Shown here in pieces: positions 1-11,796 of a DNA stretch of 64,000 nt. The stretch's first letter is position 1, and each line of letters begins with the position of its first letter. A program made the translations under genes and the position numbers. The stretch is from assembly GCA_012184525.1 (NCBI GenBank), contig WOFQ01000043.1, positions 62,001 to 126,000 of the forward strand. Direction: 5' to 3'. Source of the stretch: Xenoacremonium recifei. Lineage: Eukaryota > Ascomycota > Sordariomycetes > Hypocreales > Nectriaceae. Below the pieces are notes generated by a model. That model worked only from the letters and a program-made list of their open reading frames with translations, was not told where the DNA came from and did no database searches.

Positions 1-940
1 ACCTGCACAGGACTTGGTGATTCGCCTCCCAAAAATATAGCCCGAACTCTTTTGAAAGGTGCGGGATCCCCTAGGGTAGCTAGCAGTGAGGGCGTTGCGG
101 GCAGAATTGTGCATGTTCGGGCATCTTCAAGGACGGTACCAGGTTGGGACAACACCAGCTCTCCACCCCAGCAGAGGGTGCTAAACAGGACCCCCAGAGC
201 AGCTACGACATCAGTACAGAGTTTTGTGCATGTAATGGAATAGTTGGAAACTTACCATCGAAGGCCATGGAAAACAATAGTAATACCCTATCTCCACTGT
301 TGACACCGAGGTTAAAGGGCATGCCTTGGTCACTGCCCCGGTGCACGTAGTTGTCAACGCACCGGCGTGGAATTACCACCCCCTTAGGTGTTCCCGTAGT
401 CCCAGAAGTGAAAATAATGTAGATAGGTTGGTCCGCACTTCTTTTCGCGTCGATTTCAGGCACTGGTCCGGGGATGGTATATTTCTTCAACGCCATGCCA
501 TGGACCAAGACATCGTTAATCTTGATTGTTGGGAATCCAGTCGCGTTCAATGTAGTGGGGGCAGCGAATACGACCAACTTCGGTTGAATGGCCTCGCAAA
601 CGGCATCAACCCTGGCTTGGCCCCAGGAATCCGGATCCATGGGCACAAAGCAGATGGCCAGTCGTGTAAACGCAACAATGGTTGCCACGCTTTCGAAACA
701 TCGGCCAACAAATACTGGAACTTCCTCGCCAGGGTGTAATCCTTGGGCAACGAGGGTTCTCTCAATGGCCTGAGATGTGGCGTCAAGGTCGGCATATGTC
801 CATTGCCGCTTCCCTTCGCAACAGGCCACCTTCTCTGGTTGATCTTTAATGCGTTGTGTGATCAAGCATGAAGTAGACAGCAATTCATTCGAGGGGGTGC
901 CAGACCCGAATGAGGCAGTTGAAGTTGCATGACGAACCAT
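1..940 (-). CDS. NRPS or NRPS-like synthetase, 5' part (adenylation domain), cut by left edge
   Basis: This is the N-terminal part of a nonribosomal peptide synthetase or NRPS-like reductase. The adenylation domain activates an amino or aryl acid with ATP. Exon 1 runs from 940 to 256. A 53-base intron (GTAAGT..TAG) occupies 203-255, and exon 2 continues off the left edge. Visible core motifs are the A3 phosphate-binding loop (TSGTTGTPKG), the A4 region around FDAALGVLF and the A5-like FLGGESPSPV. The reading frame has a non-ATG extension to 961, but the first ATG is at 940. About 65 residues without a condensation domain precede the A domain, so the protein begins with adenylation, as in A-T-TE or A-T-R enzymes. 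Downstream domains and the substrate pocket lie outside the window. The neighbouring CxxC oxidoreductase on the same strand suggests a small secondary-metabolite locus. Confidence 0.88.
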
Positions 941-1292
941 GATTGGTATGGTCTCTATCAAGTCTGTGTTGTACCGAAGCTTCTACCAACCGAAGTTTTT
1001 ACTGCTCTCCAATCCTGGGACATGAATATTTAATGCATTCTTATTGGCTTTTTTTTTAGAAGATCAAATTCTAGTTGTGCATGTCACGGTGAGTAAGTAG
1101 ATTCTCCACATCCGGAGCGTATACCAGACACGGCGCCGGCCATTAATTGTCGTAGTGCATGCCACTGAAATCTGAGAGTGCTCGCTAAGAAATTTACTGT
1201 GTAGTTTGCAATTCATCGCCGCTAAAGTTCCCTTTCTATGCCAATGTCCCCCCATGCTGCTTTTTGTTTCTCGTTTTTGCTGTAACCCTTCT
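941..1292. promoter_or_regulatory. Spacer and presumed promoter of the NRPS gene
   Basis: About 350 bases lie between the NRPS start and the stop codon of the oxidoreductase, both on the minus strand. The stretch should hold the NRPS promoter and the 3' UTR of the oxidoreductase. A short T tract sits near 1050-1058. I see no gene or repeat. Confidence 0.4.
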
Positions 1293-2340
1293 TCACCCAA
1301 ACAACGGCGCATGTCCCAGCTGCTCGGCTATAATCTGCGTAGATGCCCCCATTCCCGCTTGGGAGCCCGAAAAGATGGCGTTCGGCACGTTCTTCATCAA
1401 GCCGCAATTGTCGCCAGCAGCAAACACTCCCTTTAGCGAGGTTTGGCCAAATGGAACGCCAGCCTTGACATCTCCGCTGGGCGTCTGCTCCAGTCCTAGC
1501 TGGTCCACGAACGGACCCCGAGGTTTGGTGGCCGGCGTGTGAGCGAGAAAGGCCACCTGCGTGCTGGCCCCATCCTCAAATTCAAGACGAACGGCGGTCT
1601 TCCCTTCGGCTTGTTGCATGACTAGACGCAAGATTCTGCGAGCATCTACCTGGATCACCACCTCCTTGGCCGTCTTTTCCATTACATCAACGTCAAGGAT
1701 TTTCTCAATAGCGTCTGCAACCTCGTTAGAACCGTTGGTAAAGATGATTATGCTCTCGCTCAGTGGAACTACTTGGCGGGCAACGTGCAGCGCCATGGCC
1801 GCGTTAGCGGTACCTCCAATGGCCAAGACGCCAGCAGAGGGGCTGCCTCGTTCCTCATAGCCCTTGCAAAACAGGCAATGAAATCTTTTACTTCGTTAGA
1901 AACCGGTTTCTTTAATATTGTCTTTCCTCTCAAGCTTTCACATACATTGTCTTGCCCCAGCATTCAGCATATCCATCTATCAGCGGAGGGATATCCTCCA
2001 CACCGTTTGCGAGGATCAGTTTCTTCCCGCTCCAGGTCATACCAGCACCATCTGCGACAATGAAGATCCCGGTATTATCTCTTCGGGTGCTGACGATGGT
2101 CGTATTTTCGAACTTGATGTGGTCGTAGTTGGATAGAATATTGTTGCGCGATGCCTGCCTGTAATCTTCGGGCGAGACATGGTCAAACCCCGGGAGCAAG
2201 TGCATATAGGCCGCTCTATCGTTGCGATAGGTGCCTTCGTCAAAGATGACAGAACTGTGTCGCTGCCGGGCAAGCGTGAGCGCAGCCGACAAGCCAGCAG
2301 GCCCGGCGCCCAAAATCAAAACATCGGCTGAAGTTGCCAT
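1293..2340 (-). CDS. GliT-like FAD/NAD(P) dithiol oxidoreductase (thioredoxin-reductase fold)
   Basis: This is a thioredoxin-reductase-like flavoenzyme of about 328 residues, close in length to fungal GliT-type dithiol oxidases (about 330). Exon 1 is 2340-1946 and exon 2 is 1884-1293. The intron 1885-1945 (GTATGT..AAAAG) restores WGKT-IFHCLFCKGYEE across the junction. The FAD-binding Rossmann motif is at the N terminus (GAGPAGLSAAL). The redox pair is CLFC with a His just before it. A second dinucleotide motif is AIGGTANAAMALH, and the C-terminal FAD motif is GVFAAGDN. GliT relatives form or reduce disulfides in epidithiodiketopiperazines and other sulfur metabolites. Lying downstream of an NRPS on the same strand, it could act on or protect against that product. 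A function as an ordinary low-molecular-weight oxidoreductase cannot be excluded. Confidence 0.88.
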
Positions 2341-3018
2341 CTCTCAGAGAACTTGCAGGGGTTTTAATTTATCAGACTACTGAAACAGTGGTTGACGTAT
2401 GGGTGGGTGTACCTGCATTTAACTTTGAGTCGGGTGAAATTTAGTCTCCGTCGGCGACTTTCACTATACGTTAATTGCCCGGCCACTGAGCAGAGACAAT
2501 ACTAACACCTTTTTATTTTTTATTTTTTATTTTTAAAAAAAAATTTAGACAGTAGATGGAACGGACAATAATTCTCTAGGGCACTTACATGCAAGTAGAA
2601 ATTGTGATCTTCTCGGCGAAGGCATGCATGAAGTACGACGCAACTCTTCTGTTGTCCTACAGAAACAAAGAATTGAAAAGAAATGGATGTTTGATGACTA
2701 CTATACACTTAGGATGGATGAAGAATCAGATCTACTTCAATCTTCCCCTACCCTGCAAATGTAATTCGAAACTCAGCTTGATGATTTTTCTTGTTCTACC
2801 CTCTCAGAAAGTATAATGAACCATTTTAAATAAGGGGAGTCGGATTAACAATGGACCAATTTGCTAACTACTTGCAGAGTGGGTTTGAATACTAATTGAA
2901 GAGCACGATGGAAGTCGAAAGTTCATTTTGAGTTCTCAGTTCTCCATGACCCTTGGTCCTGTGTAGTGTCTAGTCAAAGTCAGTGATGCCATTATGTCTG
3001 TGAGTATACAAATACAAT
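2341..3018. other. Intergenic region with an AT-rich simple repeat
   Basis: This spacer holds the promoter of the GliT-like gene and the 3' flank of the permease. The only structure seen is the AT-rich tract at 2508-2547. No coding potential was recognised. Confidence 0.4.
2508..2547. repeat. Low-complexity TTTTTAT repeat followed by poly-A
   Basis: Tandem copies of a TTTTTAT-like unit are followed by about nine A residues. It is a simple-sequence tract with no sign of a mobile element. Confidence 0.75.
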
Positions 3019-5091
3019 TCACCTCTTGGCGCCCGCATACCACCAGGACAGAGCAAAAATGGCCACAAATGCTAGAATTGCTACTGCCCAATTCATGTTT
3101 GAAGGGGTGACAGGGTATGTGGGTGGAAACAGTAGGATGATGGAGATGAAAAACACCCAGACAATTGCTATCAAGTTCACGGGTTTTTGCCACCGACCTA
3201 GGGAGAATGGGCCCTTGATAATAGGATAACGGTCGTGGTAATAGAGCCGAGCAGCAATGACGGCGATATAGGACAGGTCCATGGCCGGCGCCGTCACGCC
3301 AAATATGCCGTTGATAGTTTGAACACTACCAAGGGCAATCAAATTGAGCAGACTGCAGGCAAGAACAACTGCCCAAACGCTGTACAGCGGCGTCTGTGTG
3401 TACTTATTGACATTCCGGAGAGTCCTACTAGTGTTAGCATTTCTACGAATATTAGACAGTTTCTTACCCAGAAAATGGCAATGCTCCATCCCGCGCTAAC
3501 GCAAAACAAGTTCGGGTGTCTGAGAGCATAGCTGCAACTCCTACGCCAGTTTCAGTCTTAGATATCACCATATCCAAAGAAGGGTTCACTACCTGTAAAG
3601 AATTGAATCATCACAGCCCACACCCACATTGCCAGCCCACCAGACCTGCCTCCAGCCTGAAAGAAAACATGGGCTACCGGATTGCCCATAGGGGAAGCAA
3701 GTGCCACGGCGACATCGCCGACGCTGAACCCGAGGGCAACATTAAAAATCCACCCGAGCACCTAATGAATAGTCAATATTCCAAGTGTACCTTGAGTAAA
3801 TTTTTTCAGGATCCCTTACCCATGTAACTAGTACGGCCTGAAATATGGCAACAGGTCCGCTAACAGCTGCATTGTGAAGTTCTTCCGAGAGATGCCCAGT
3901 TGCATCATAATCTGCGACTAAACTCAGTATAGACCGAGACAAGAATTCTGGAAATTAATCATACCAGTCATCGTCCAGGCAACACTCAGATATCCAATTA
4001 GGAAAGAAAACCCCTTGCTATTCCATCCCGACCCATCCGTTACTGATCCGAATACCTCGCTCGCGGGAAGTCTGTCTGGGGCTAGAACCAAGATGGCGAT
4101 CGACACACCAATAGTTCCAATAACTGCCTGTGTAAGTGATTGGCACGATCAATTTTTGCAACGCTACATACCATTCAGGGGAGTGAACCATCTAATGAGT
4201 GTATGAAGCGACTTCGTTGGAAGAGAACAGAGAACGCCATGGCACACTAACACAACAATGCTGACGCAAACTGTCATCTCGGCGGATCTGTACAGCATTA
4301 AGTGGCACGATCCATTAATTCACCGCACTCGGATTACTCACGGGGAATAGGAAAAGGTACCATCACTTTGAGCTGAGCCCATGGACACGGCAGCCAGTAT
4401 CTTGTCCTCTGTCAGCGTTCACATGACTACTTGGTTCATGGGAAATAGAAGGTAAATGAACCATTTGAGATACCGAGTAGCCAACACTGGCTACACCACT
4501 GGTTCTGTGCACACGTCAACTCGAGATACTAGAACTAGATTCCATAAATACTTACTGTCCCAGGAAATTCACCCACCCAATGATCCACGCTGCTAGTGGT
4601 ACTTGCTCTGGCGGAAAGACGTGTTTGGTAATGAAGTAGATGCCTCCGGAGGTAGGATAGGCAGACAGCAACTCTGCAACTATATCAAACATTCAGCACT
4701 CAATTTTGCTTCAATTACTAGTGCGACCTTTCATACCGGAAAGGGCAATGCATAACGCGAAGGCAGAGCCAGAAAACCAAGTCCATATAGCTGTTGCTGG
4801 ACCGCCAGCAGCCAAGGGGGCTGACCATGTCGCAGCCACAGAACCCAGGACCCCCATAATGGAGGCTGCATATGACAAGGTGCTCCATCTCGTAAACTCT
4901 CGTCGAAATTCCTGCGTTCATAAGCACTACGAACAGTATCGAAAGCAGCCTCCAGAAATTACCGGATTGTAGCCAAGGTTCTGGAGCTGGTTATCATCTG
5001 CGTCGACAACTTTCCCATTGGCAAACGACGCTCGATCATCCAAGACCGCCTTCGAAGTCTTGCCTTCTGATTCTAATATATCCGGGGCCAT
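3019..5091 (-). CDS. GABA/amino-acid permease-like APC transporter
   Basis: This is a plasma-membrane amino-acid/polyamine/choline transporter related to fungal GABA permeases. The start is the ATG at 5091. Exon 1 (5091-4963) encodes a 43-residue soluble N terminus ending GYNP. The next exons encode the family signature around YAASIMGVLGS and the loop AYPTSGGIYF. Further short exons follow (for example the one giving NFLGQ-TSGVASVGYSVSQM), and the last long exon (to 3019) holds the final four membrane helices. All junctions I followed keep frame with GT..AG ends, so the gene looks intact with about nine exons. It shares a 385-base divergent promoter with the N-demethylase gene and may import the amine or amino acid that enzyme works on. 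The substrate is not readable from sequence. Confidence 0.85.
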
Positions 5092-5476
5092 ACTGCGTCA
5101 AGTTCGGAGAAGAATTCTAGTGTGGAAAGACTAATTATAGCCTATATAAGTATCTAGCAAAGCAGATGACATGAATCCCAGTTTATATTATAGAAATCGG
5201 ATTGTTCGCAAATATCAGCTCACTGGGAAGGTAGTGAATTGGCCTACAGATTAGTCTAAGGAATCGCATCCTGGTTCTGCAACTTGCTTCCCTGTTAAAA
5301 GATAAGGATGATAGGACGAAGCACGGTGTGGCTCCGATTTGGCGTTTCGCTTACGTCGCGTGGCGCGGTTCGGGCGCTCCGGTAGATACGAAAGAATCAA
5401 GCGTTGCGATAAGCTAGCCTCGGCTAGGCAATCAACGCTGCTTTCGTGAAGGACTTGATCTTTTGTGTTTTAAAAT
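5092..5476. promoter_or_regulatory. Divergent promoter between permease and N-demethylase
   Basis: Divergent starts at 5091 (minus) and 5477 (plus) share 385 bases. A GC-rich core near 5335-5390 contains a CGG..CCG arrangement around CGGTTCGGGCGCTCCGG, inside otherwise AT-rich DNA. This could be a regulator site common to both genes; this is inference only. Confidence 0.5.
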
Positions 5477-6781
5477 ATGAGCGTTGATAAGGTGTATGAT
5501 GTATCAAGAGTACTTCTGTCTGTTGTGAATTCATTGTTACCCCAGAGTCCAGTCTTCTTACAAACTGCTTCCATGTTCATACTTTTCACTGTCGTGCTGT
5601 TCCTACTGAGCTATTCACTTTATCGGGTTTTGCAAAAGAATCAGGAAGAGAACTACCCTTCCTCATCTGTCGGCTTTGATTATGGGAAAGTCAAGATATC
5701 GCCCCTACGCGATTTCGATATCGCGGCCACGAAGTCGAGCCCCTATAGTCCGTGGATTCCCGGCAAATTTAGCATGACAATGGGAATTCGTCGTTTGAAT
5801 CAAGAGAACTGGCTAGAGTTGGACAACCAGTACTGGAAAGAACAGGAATTGAGACGGCATCTTCTGGAGAATAAAAGACACGGGGTGATGCAGTTCTTAC
5901 CAGGGTCCGAAGAGGCCTGCACGGAGTGTCTCCAAATGATCGTATCATACGTAACTCGCCGTTTTCCGGATAAATTCTACCACCCTGAAGGTAAGCGTGG
6001 ATATATCCATAACGCACTAACCAGAAAAACCTTCAAGATTGAGGAACCGTACGAGATTCATCCATTAGAGGTTGCAGCGCAGCTTGTTATGGAAGACCTC
6101 AACCTCTTGGTTAAAGGATTTGGAGACGATCCGGAGATGCATTATCTGTACGTCAAGAAAACATGCTACAGATTCTTTTCTGTGTTTTTTTGCTAACTTA
6201 CTACTCTCAGTGTCGCAAGTTTTAGTATGGGCCCGGCTGGCTGGCGTCTACAAGATCGGATTGGATGGCCGCTATACAAGATTCATGGACCAGTTCCATT
6301 GTGGGAGGAAAAGCTCAGAAGTGCTGTAGAGAAGTAAGATTCCAAATAGCCGACTCGGAGGTTAGCCCTAACCTTCACACGCAGGGCATTTTCTCGAATG
6401 AAACCTACAGACCTCATCACTCGACATAATTTCTTCGTCCAAGCCAACGATGTCATATTCCAACAAGAGCCTTTCTCAGCCGATCCGTCGAGTACCCCCA
6501 GGATTGAAGACGTCCGAATCCGCCACGAGCGCCAAACACTACGACGTTTGCCGAAGACGGGCGCAATTCTTTTCACAGTTAGAACATTTTTAAAACCTGT
6601 CGTCGACCTAGAGTCCGATAAAAACAGCTTGAGAGAGTTTCTTGCCGCTATTCGAGCACTTCCAGACGATGTAGCTAGATACAAAGGGCGTCTGATATGG
6701 GGCGACATTGTTGAGGAATGGTGCGAGAGAAAATTGAAAGGTTCAACAGTCTTCCCGGCGGATGAGAATGCCGAACTCTGA
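5477..6781 (+). CDS. Haem-dependent oxidative N-demethylase family protein (DUF3445/HODM-like), membrane anchored
   Basis: This is a DUF3445 (HODM alpha-like) protein of about 396 residues. The founding bacterial enzyme uses haem and O2 to demethylate dimethylamine, releasing formaldehyde. Exons are 5477-6147, 6211-6333 and 6385-6781, and both introns are GT..AG and keep frame. Residues of about 28-52 form one hydrophobic helix (FILFTVVLFLLSYSLYRVL), so the enzyme is probably an N-terminally anchored membrane protein. The diagnostic segment RHERQTLRRLPKTGAILFTV lies in the C-terminal third, and SMGPAGWRLQDRIGWPL lies in the middle. Neighbours are a permease on the other strand, a regulator, an amine oxidase pseudogene and an alcohol dehydrogenase. 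That setting fits methylated-amine breakdown. Fungal members are barely characterised, so the substrate is inferred. Confidence 0.85.
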
Positions 6782-7336
6782 TGAGCGTGTTACAATCAGG
6801 AGAACAAAAAATATATTTGATGTTTTAATATCCACTATGAACTTCCATGATGAACCGTTTGGTAGTCTTCCCACGACGACAAGAAAAGCTTTTTTGATGT
6901 TGCTTGATAACTAAGAACATCCAACTCCCTACTTTATTGAAGGAGCCTCCCATTTACGACTTGGTTGTGCAAGAGGGCGAATGTTCCGCCACTCTGTAGC
7001 CACGTTCCACCTGCACAGATGTGGAATTGAAGAGAAACGACGGATTATGATAATGAGCGTCAATATATACCTGGAAGAGGTGCTAGATTCCGTCAACAGT
7101 TTCACATTAGAGACGGATGACCAGGGCCTCTGTTTAGATACCAACAAAATAGCGTGGCGCTTAGGTTCGAATGACAGGATTTCGGTATCAGCTGGCAATC
7201 TACGGCTGCAATCCTTATCATGCACGGGCAGCAGCAGAAAGGGGCCTAAAAGATAAAGCCCCGCTTACCCCTCTACCTGGTACTTATTCACTACCTGTCC
7301 TCCTTCATTTGTCGACAACTAACGATTTCATTCTAG
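6782..7336. promoter_or_regulatory. Spacer and presumed promoter of the Zn2Cys6 gene
   Basis: This stretch holds the 3' UTR of the N-demethylase gene and the upstream region of the regulator gene. I see no repeat or conserved open frame in it. Confidence 0.35.
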
Positions 7337-9084
7337 ATGGAGGGCGTCGCTGCTCCTGCCGCAGTTCGTGCTGATCAACAAGCAAGCAGCAGCTCAGTCC
7401 GAGCCCGGATCAAACGAGGTCGGACTGGTTGCTTCACGTGCCGTAAGAGACGAAAGAAGTGTGATGAAGAAAAGCCAAAGTGTGAGTAGATGGTCTACAA
7501 CACCCCTCTCGGAAACCTTATGTTGAAATATGGCCAATAGGCCTGGGGTGTATTAGAAGCGGCTATGTATGCGAAGGTTATCCTGCTACGGTCCGTTTCG
7601 ACGAGAGTCGAGCGAAGCATAGTACACACGTACCGCCGTCCCCCGTATCCGATAGGATGACCCTGCAAGCTCAAGGTTTCGACAACTGTAATGTTGCTAC
7701 CGGACCGCCTCCCACTGCCTTTCAGGACGAGCTAGATCTATCCGATATCGTGGATTGGTTCTTCGATAGCGAAATCGTGGTCAACCAATTCGACCTCCAT
7801 CAGGCAATCCCCAACCTCAATTTCGCTTCCCCGGTCGGCGACTCAGTTGTCCATGGATGCGGTGGCGATGGAACATCATTGCCGATGCCGGCTGCCCCGG
7901 ACTCTCCGGCACCGTCAACACCACGACTTAGTGTCTCTCGAAACTTGCCATTCCTCATCGCTGGGGTCGATACTAGAGAAGAACGACAATACTTTATGCA
8001 TTTTGTCAACACAACTTCCCGGATTCTCACTGCTTCAAACGATAGTAATAATCCCCTGCTCACCGCTGTTCTTCCGCGTGCCTTTGAGGATACCATGATT
8101 CAAAAGGCAATTCTGTGTCTTGGTGCCTCTCACTTGATTAAGCTTCAGCAATCACCTGAGATCTCGATGCTGTCAGGAAAGCAACGTCTCTTGAAAGAGG
8201 CAGAAGATATCCAAATGAAGCGGATTTCAGCCATTAAAAGCCCAAGTGGAGGAAGCCCACCAGACATCAACTCTGTCCTGAGTTGTAGTCTGCTTCTCTG
8301 TCTCTATGAAATTTCGGAAGGCGCAGGCGACCTCACATGGCAAATCAGATTGAATCTTGCCAGAGATTGTATTCAAGAAGTACTCGACGCGATGCATACC
8401 ACCGATGATGGCAACGCCAGCTTTCCGGCCATCGATGAGTTTCTACTCGATTTCTTCATCTATCACGACATCCTCGCGACGGTCACTGATCCAACCCGAA
8501 GACCTCTTATTCCATCACCAACATTACAATCTCTTATGCCACGGACACCGTACATGATTGGCCTCGATAACGGCCTTTTTGATTTGATAGCCAGAGTTTC
8601 GTCCATACGCTCAGTAGAACCCAGAGCAGCAATGATTATTTCGGCTCTTTCCCTGTGGGAAGAGCTAGATACCTGGAAACCGCTTGATACAGACGAAGAT
8701 CATGTCTTGGCATGTTCAGCCTACATATCCGCCTTATACGCTTGGCTTTACTCCATGATTCACCAAGAAAAGATTGATGGAGAACCAATGCGAGAAGTCA
8801 TCAAGCGAGGTTTCGAGGATATGTGCCAAATCCAAGGCACTAGAGTTCTACCATTTCTTTTGTTTCCAACGTTTGTATTGGGGTTCTACAGTATCAACGA
8901 TCGCGAGAGAAATGCAAGCTTGTCTCAGTTCGATCGGCTTTGCAGATTTAGCGGGCTGGGTAATGTGAATTTAGCAAAGGAGTTGGTCAAACTTTCGTGG
9001 GTAGAATATGACAACTGCAAGTCTGGCGCGTGGGACTGGTTTTCTCAGATTGAGAAATGCGGGATGAGTGTTATTCTGTCGTGA
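7337..9084 (+). CDS. Zn2Cys6 transcription factor
   Basis: This is a nuclear Gal4-type regulator of about 562 residues. Exon 1 is 7337-7481 and exon 2 is 7541-9084. The intron sits inside the zinc cluster, as is common in this family, and splicing joins KPK to CLGCIRSGY. The six cysteines have spacing C-x2-C-x6-C-x6-C-x2-C-x6-C (CFTC, KKC, KC, GC, VC), preceded by a basic KRGRTG stretch. The rest is a helical middle-homology region of the fungal_trans_2 type (motifs such as MIQKAILCLGASHL). Lying between the N-demethylase and the amine oxidase remnant, it may control the amine module. No autoregulatory site was identified. Confidence 0.92.
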
Positions 9085-9227
9085 TTCCTTCATAGTTTAG
9101 ATTCACAATCATTCCCTTTGCATGAGCCTCCAACTTTCTCCGTGATCAAGTCCGATTGGTTGAGTTCCTGTCTGTTAACTTCATCAAATTTGTCCTCCTA
9201 AGCGCAGGTTGTTCGTAGGCGGAGCGC

Positions 9228-11321
9228 CTATACTAACGTAGATGGCGGCACGCCAATAGCCGGGGTTTTCGTGAAAAAGTTGACGGGCTTGAGTGCTACC
9301 TTGACGATCTCGACGGGCCTACTAAGAGTCAGTAGCCTGAATTGGGCGTGGAGACAAGCAGAACTTACATTACAGGGAAATCTTCGATTCGAGGCACGTG
9401 TTTCAATCCGGACTGTACCCATACGACAATATTCGTGTCTTGAATGTCGTCGTTTCTGCTGGCCCATATTCTCACCCCGTGAGTTCGTTTGTTTAGGTTC
9501 GTGTATTGACCTCCTGCAAATGGTTCGCCGTCATGATACTTACTTGGTCACATAAATCGTTTGATCCGCAAAAGTGTAATGATGTCAGATCATCTCTCAA
9601 GGTAGCTATCCGTCCCCAGAGCTGAAACGATCTATCAGGGCAGCTTACTCGGCACGTTTGTGATGATAGCTGTCTCGTTCAGCCAGGAGAGGTTGCATTG
9701 GAGCCACGTGGATCTTGTAAGCCACGTTCTTGCCGTTGATAGGGTTCTGTTGCCGAGGATTCTCGATCATGTAGGCGCGATTGCAGCTTGCGTTCAAATT
9801 ATACCCTCCTGAACAGTCCAGTACTGTACGGTTACAAACATATCCGTCTCTATGAGGGTTGTTTTCGGGGTGTCGCGGCAATGGATAGGTCTCCTCGTAC
9901 AGAAGTCTGTTAGAACTTCTCCATTAAGAAAAGGGTCGATTCGAAGCGAGAAAATGTGTTGGTGATACGCCGCAAGAACACCGTCGTGAACCACTGTACC
10001 CCATGGCACCTGCACACAAGGGTCAATGGGTTGCGTAGACAGAATGCCGGTAGCTCTGGCTTCGTACTCTTTTTGACCCGCCTGGTCAGAAACATACGGC
10101 AGGATATACTTATCGTTTTAAACTGTAATTATCATCTGAAAAATAGTTCTCGACGTCGAATGACAGCAGCACGCTTGGTGCGGTAATTAGTGTGCTTCCA
10201 AAGAAGTCCTACATCTTCGTGAATGCAAACAGCATTTCGCTTCCAGAGTGGCTGCCCTTGGGCGTCTGCAATCAGCCCACCAGGGAAAGAAATGGCACCC
10301 AGACAGTTACAACCAAGCTTGAGATTATTGGCAGTCATCCCAGCGCCAGTGTCGCCCAGGTCAAACGCTTGCTTCTTGTGAAATGGTGGCCGTGGGTCGC
10401 CGTATGGGACAGTCATGTCGCTCAAGGATATCCGGTAGAAAAGCGGGCGATTATCGTATAAAACGTAATGTAGAACGACACCTTCGCGGTAATTAAACGA
10501 TAGACGCATCTACCACTTCTGCCAGCGCAGTCGTTATCTTGGATGCTGAAGGAAGATCCCTGCGGCTGAGGAACCATGGGTTCCTTAAGATCAGTGCGTA
10601 AGGTATTGGCCTCTGGGATGTATTCATTCGGTTGTATAGAACGGATTGGTTCGGTGGGTCGAGTTTTAAAGCCAGCGCCTGTTGGTAAATAATCAATGTG
10701 GGTGATGCTCATCATAACTGTATCAAAGACGGGGGAGAACACAAGAGGATATGCGTAGTGATTTCGGTCCGCCTCTTCGCTATTGTGGGGATCACGGAGA
10801 TACATGTAGCACTGTTACTTTACGAACTCCATCCGCAACACCGTCGGCGCCCCTGAAGAGGTGAGGGATAAGATTCTCGCATTGGTGTATGTAGAAGCAC
10901 TTACCAGATCCAAGGGTCGCACACCACAATCGCCCCCTTGGGAAGCCTTAGTTTCCTAATCTCCTCTTATACTCTGGGGTCTTCGAGAGCCATCTTCTCA
11001 ACAATCATGATCTCGTCGTCATCGCATGGGCCATGGAACCCGGCCTCCACCTCGATGGTTCGCTGGATAAATTCCGCCGTCAAATTTATGATGACCTCAA
11101 ACAATGACCTTGTTCCCACTAGATAGTAATTGACCCAAGCCTTTCTAGTCGGTAAATGTTTCGTTCCTGTATCCCTCCAGTAGCGACTGAACTCTGCCTT
11201 CGTTGATTCATGAAGTGTAATACCTTTGAACCTCAGTTTCGTGCCTGGTTACTGTGATGATCGGACACATCTTAGCTGACTGGCGTATTTCATCTTCGGA
11301 AAGCGGCGTGAAAGGATGCAT
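9228..11321 (-). pseudogene. Copper amine oxidase pseudogene with lost TPQ tyrosine
   Basis: Minus-strand similarity to copper amine oxidases is continuous from an N terminus HPFTPLSEDEIRQSAKM (start 11321) to a C terminus VKVALKPVNFFTKTP. The gene is broken in several ways. A frameshift at roughly 11240-11275 separates the start from the D2/D3-like region. A nonsense codon TAA lies at 10967-10969. A second TAA at 10118-10120 lies directly before the active-site motif, which should read N-Y-D/E-Y but here reads N-D-K-Y. The tyrosine that becomes topaquinone is therefore gone. A 4-base direct duplication (AGTAAGTA, 9537-9544) shifts the frame before DGEPFAGGQYTN. A conserved intron near the C terminus is still recognisable, so decay is fairly recent. 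Functional family members oxidise primary amines to aldehyde, ammonia and H2O2. It is almost certainly non-functional. Confidence 0.93.
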
Positions 11322-11796
11322 CTTGGTGACAATTATATCTACTACTGCACAGGATTGAGAGTTATTCAGGGTGAATAGCCCTACTAACAGATACTATATG
11401 CGATTCGTTTCTTTGACAATCGACTCGGAAGTCAATCACGAACGGAAACTGTTCTGTTTACAAAAGGCCTTTCACGGGCGTCTTCTTGGAGCGACCTGTT
11501 GAGAAGGGTTTAATGGCGGGGCTCGTTGTTTACAGGTTCTTCTTCCCGTTTCCGGTATCTATAGTGCGTGCCCGATTTGTTTCGAAAGAGATAAGGTAGT
11601 CACAGCATACAATCAACATGGGCGCGGGAAGAGCGGAGCGCGCGAAGCGCCTGGGCTAAACGGGACGAGATTTTACAAATCAGTTTGACGGAAGACCTAT
11701 GTACGATCGAAACGATCACTCCCATAATATTTATTAAACTCGTTACAATTTCATGTCATCTTTTAAGTTTCCAAGAAGACATAATTTACTGGGAAA
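11322..11796. promoter_or_regulatory. Spacer between amine oxidase remnant and alcohol dehydrogenase
   Basis: This region contains the former promoter of the amine oxidase remnant and the promoter of the downstream dehydrogenase. A GC-rich patch at about 11620-11660 (GAGCGGAGCGCGCGAAGCGC) resembles a regulator target but matches nothing I can name. No gene seen. Confidence 0.35.

Noticed and set aside
203..961. Start of the NRPS gene at 961
   Set aside because: The codon there is TTG; the first ATG is at 940.
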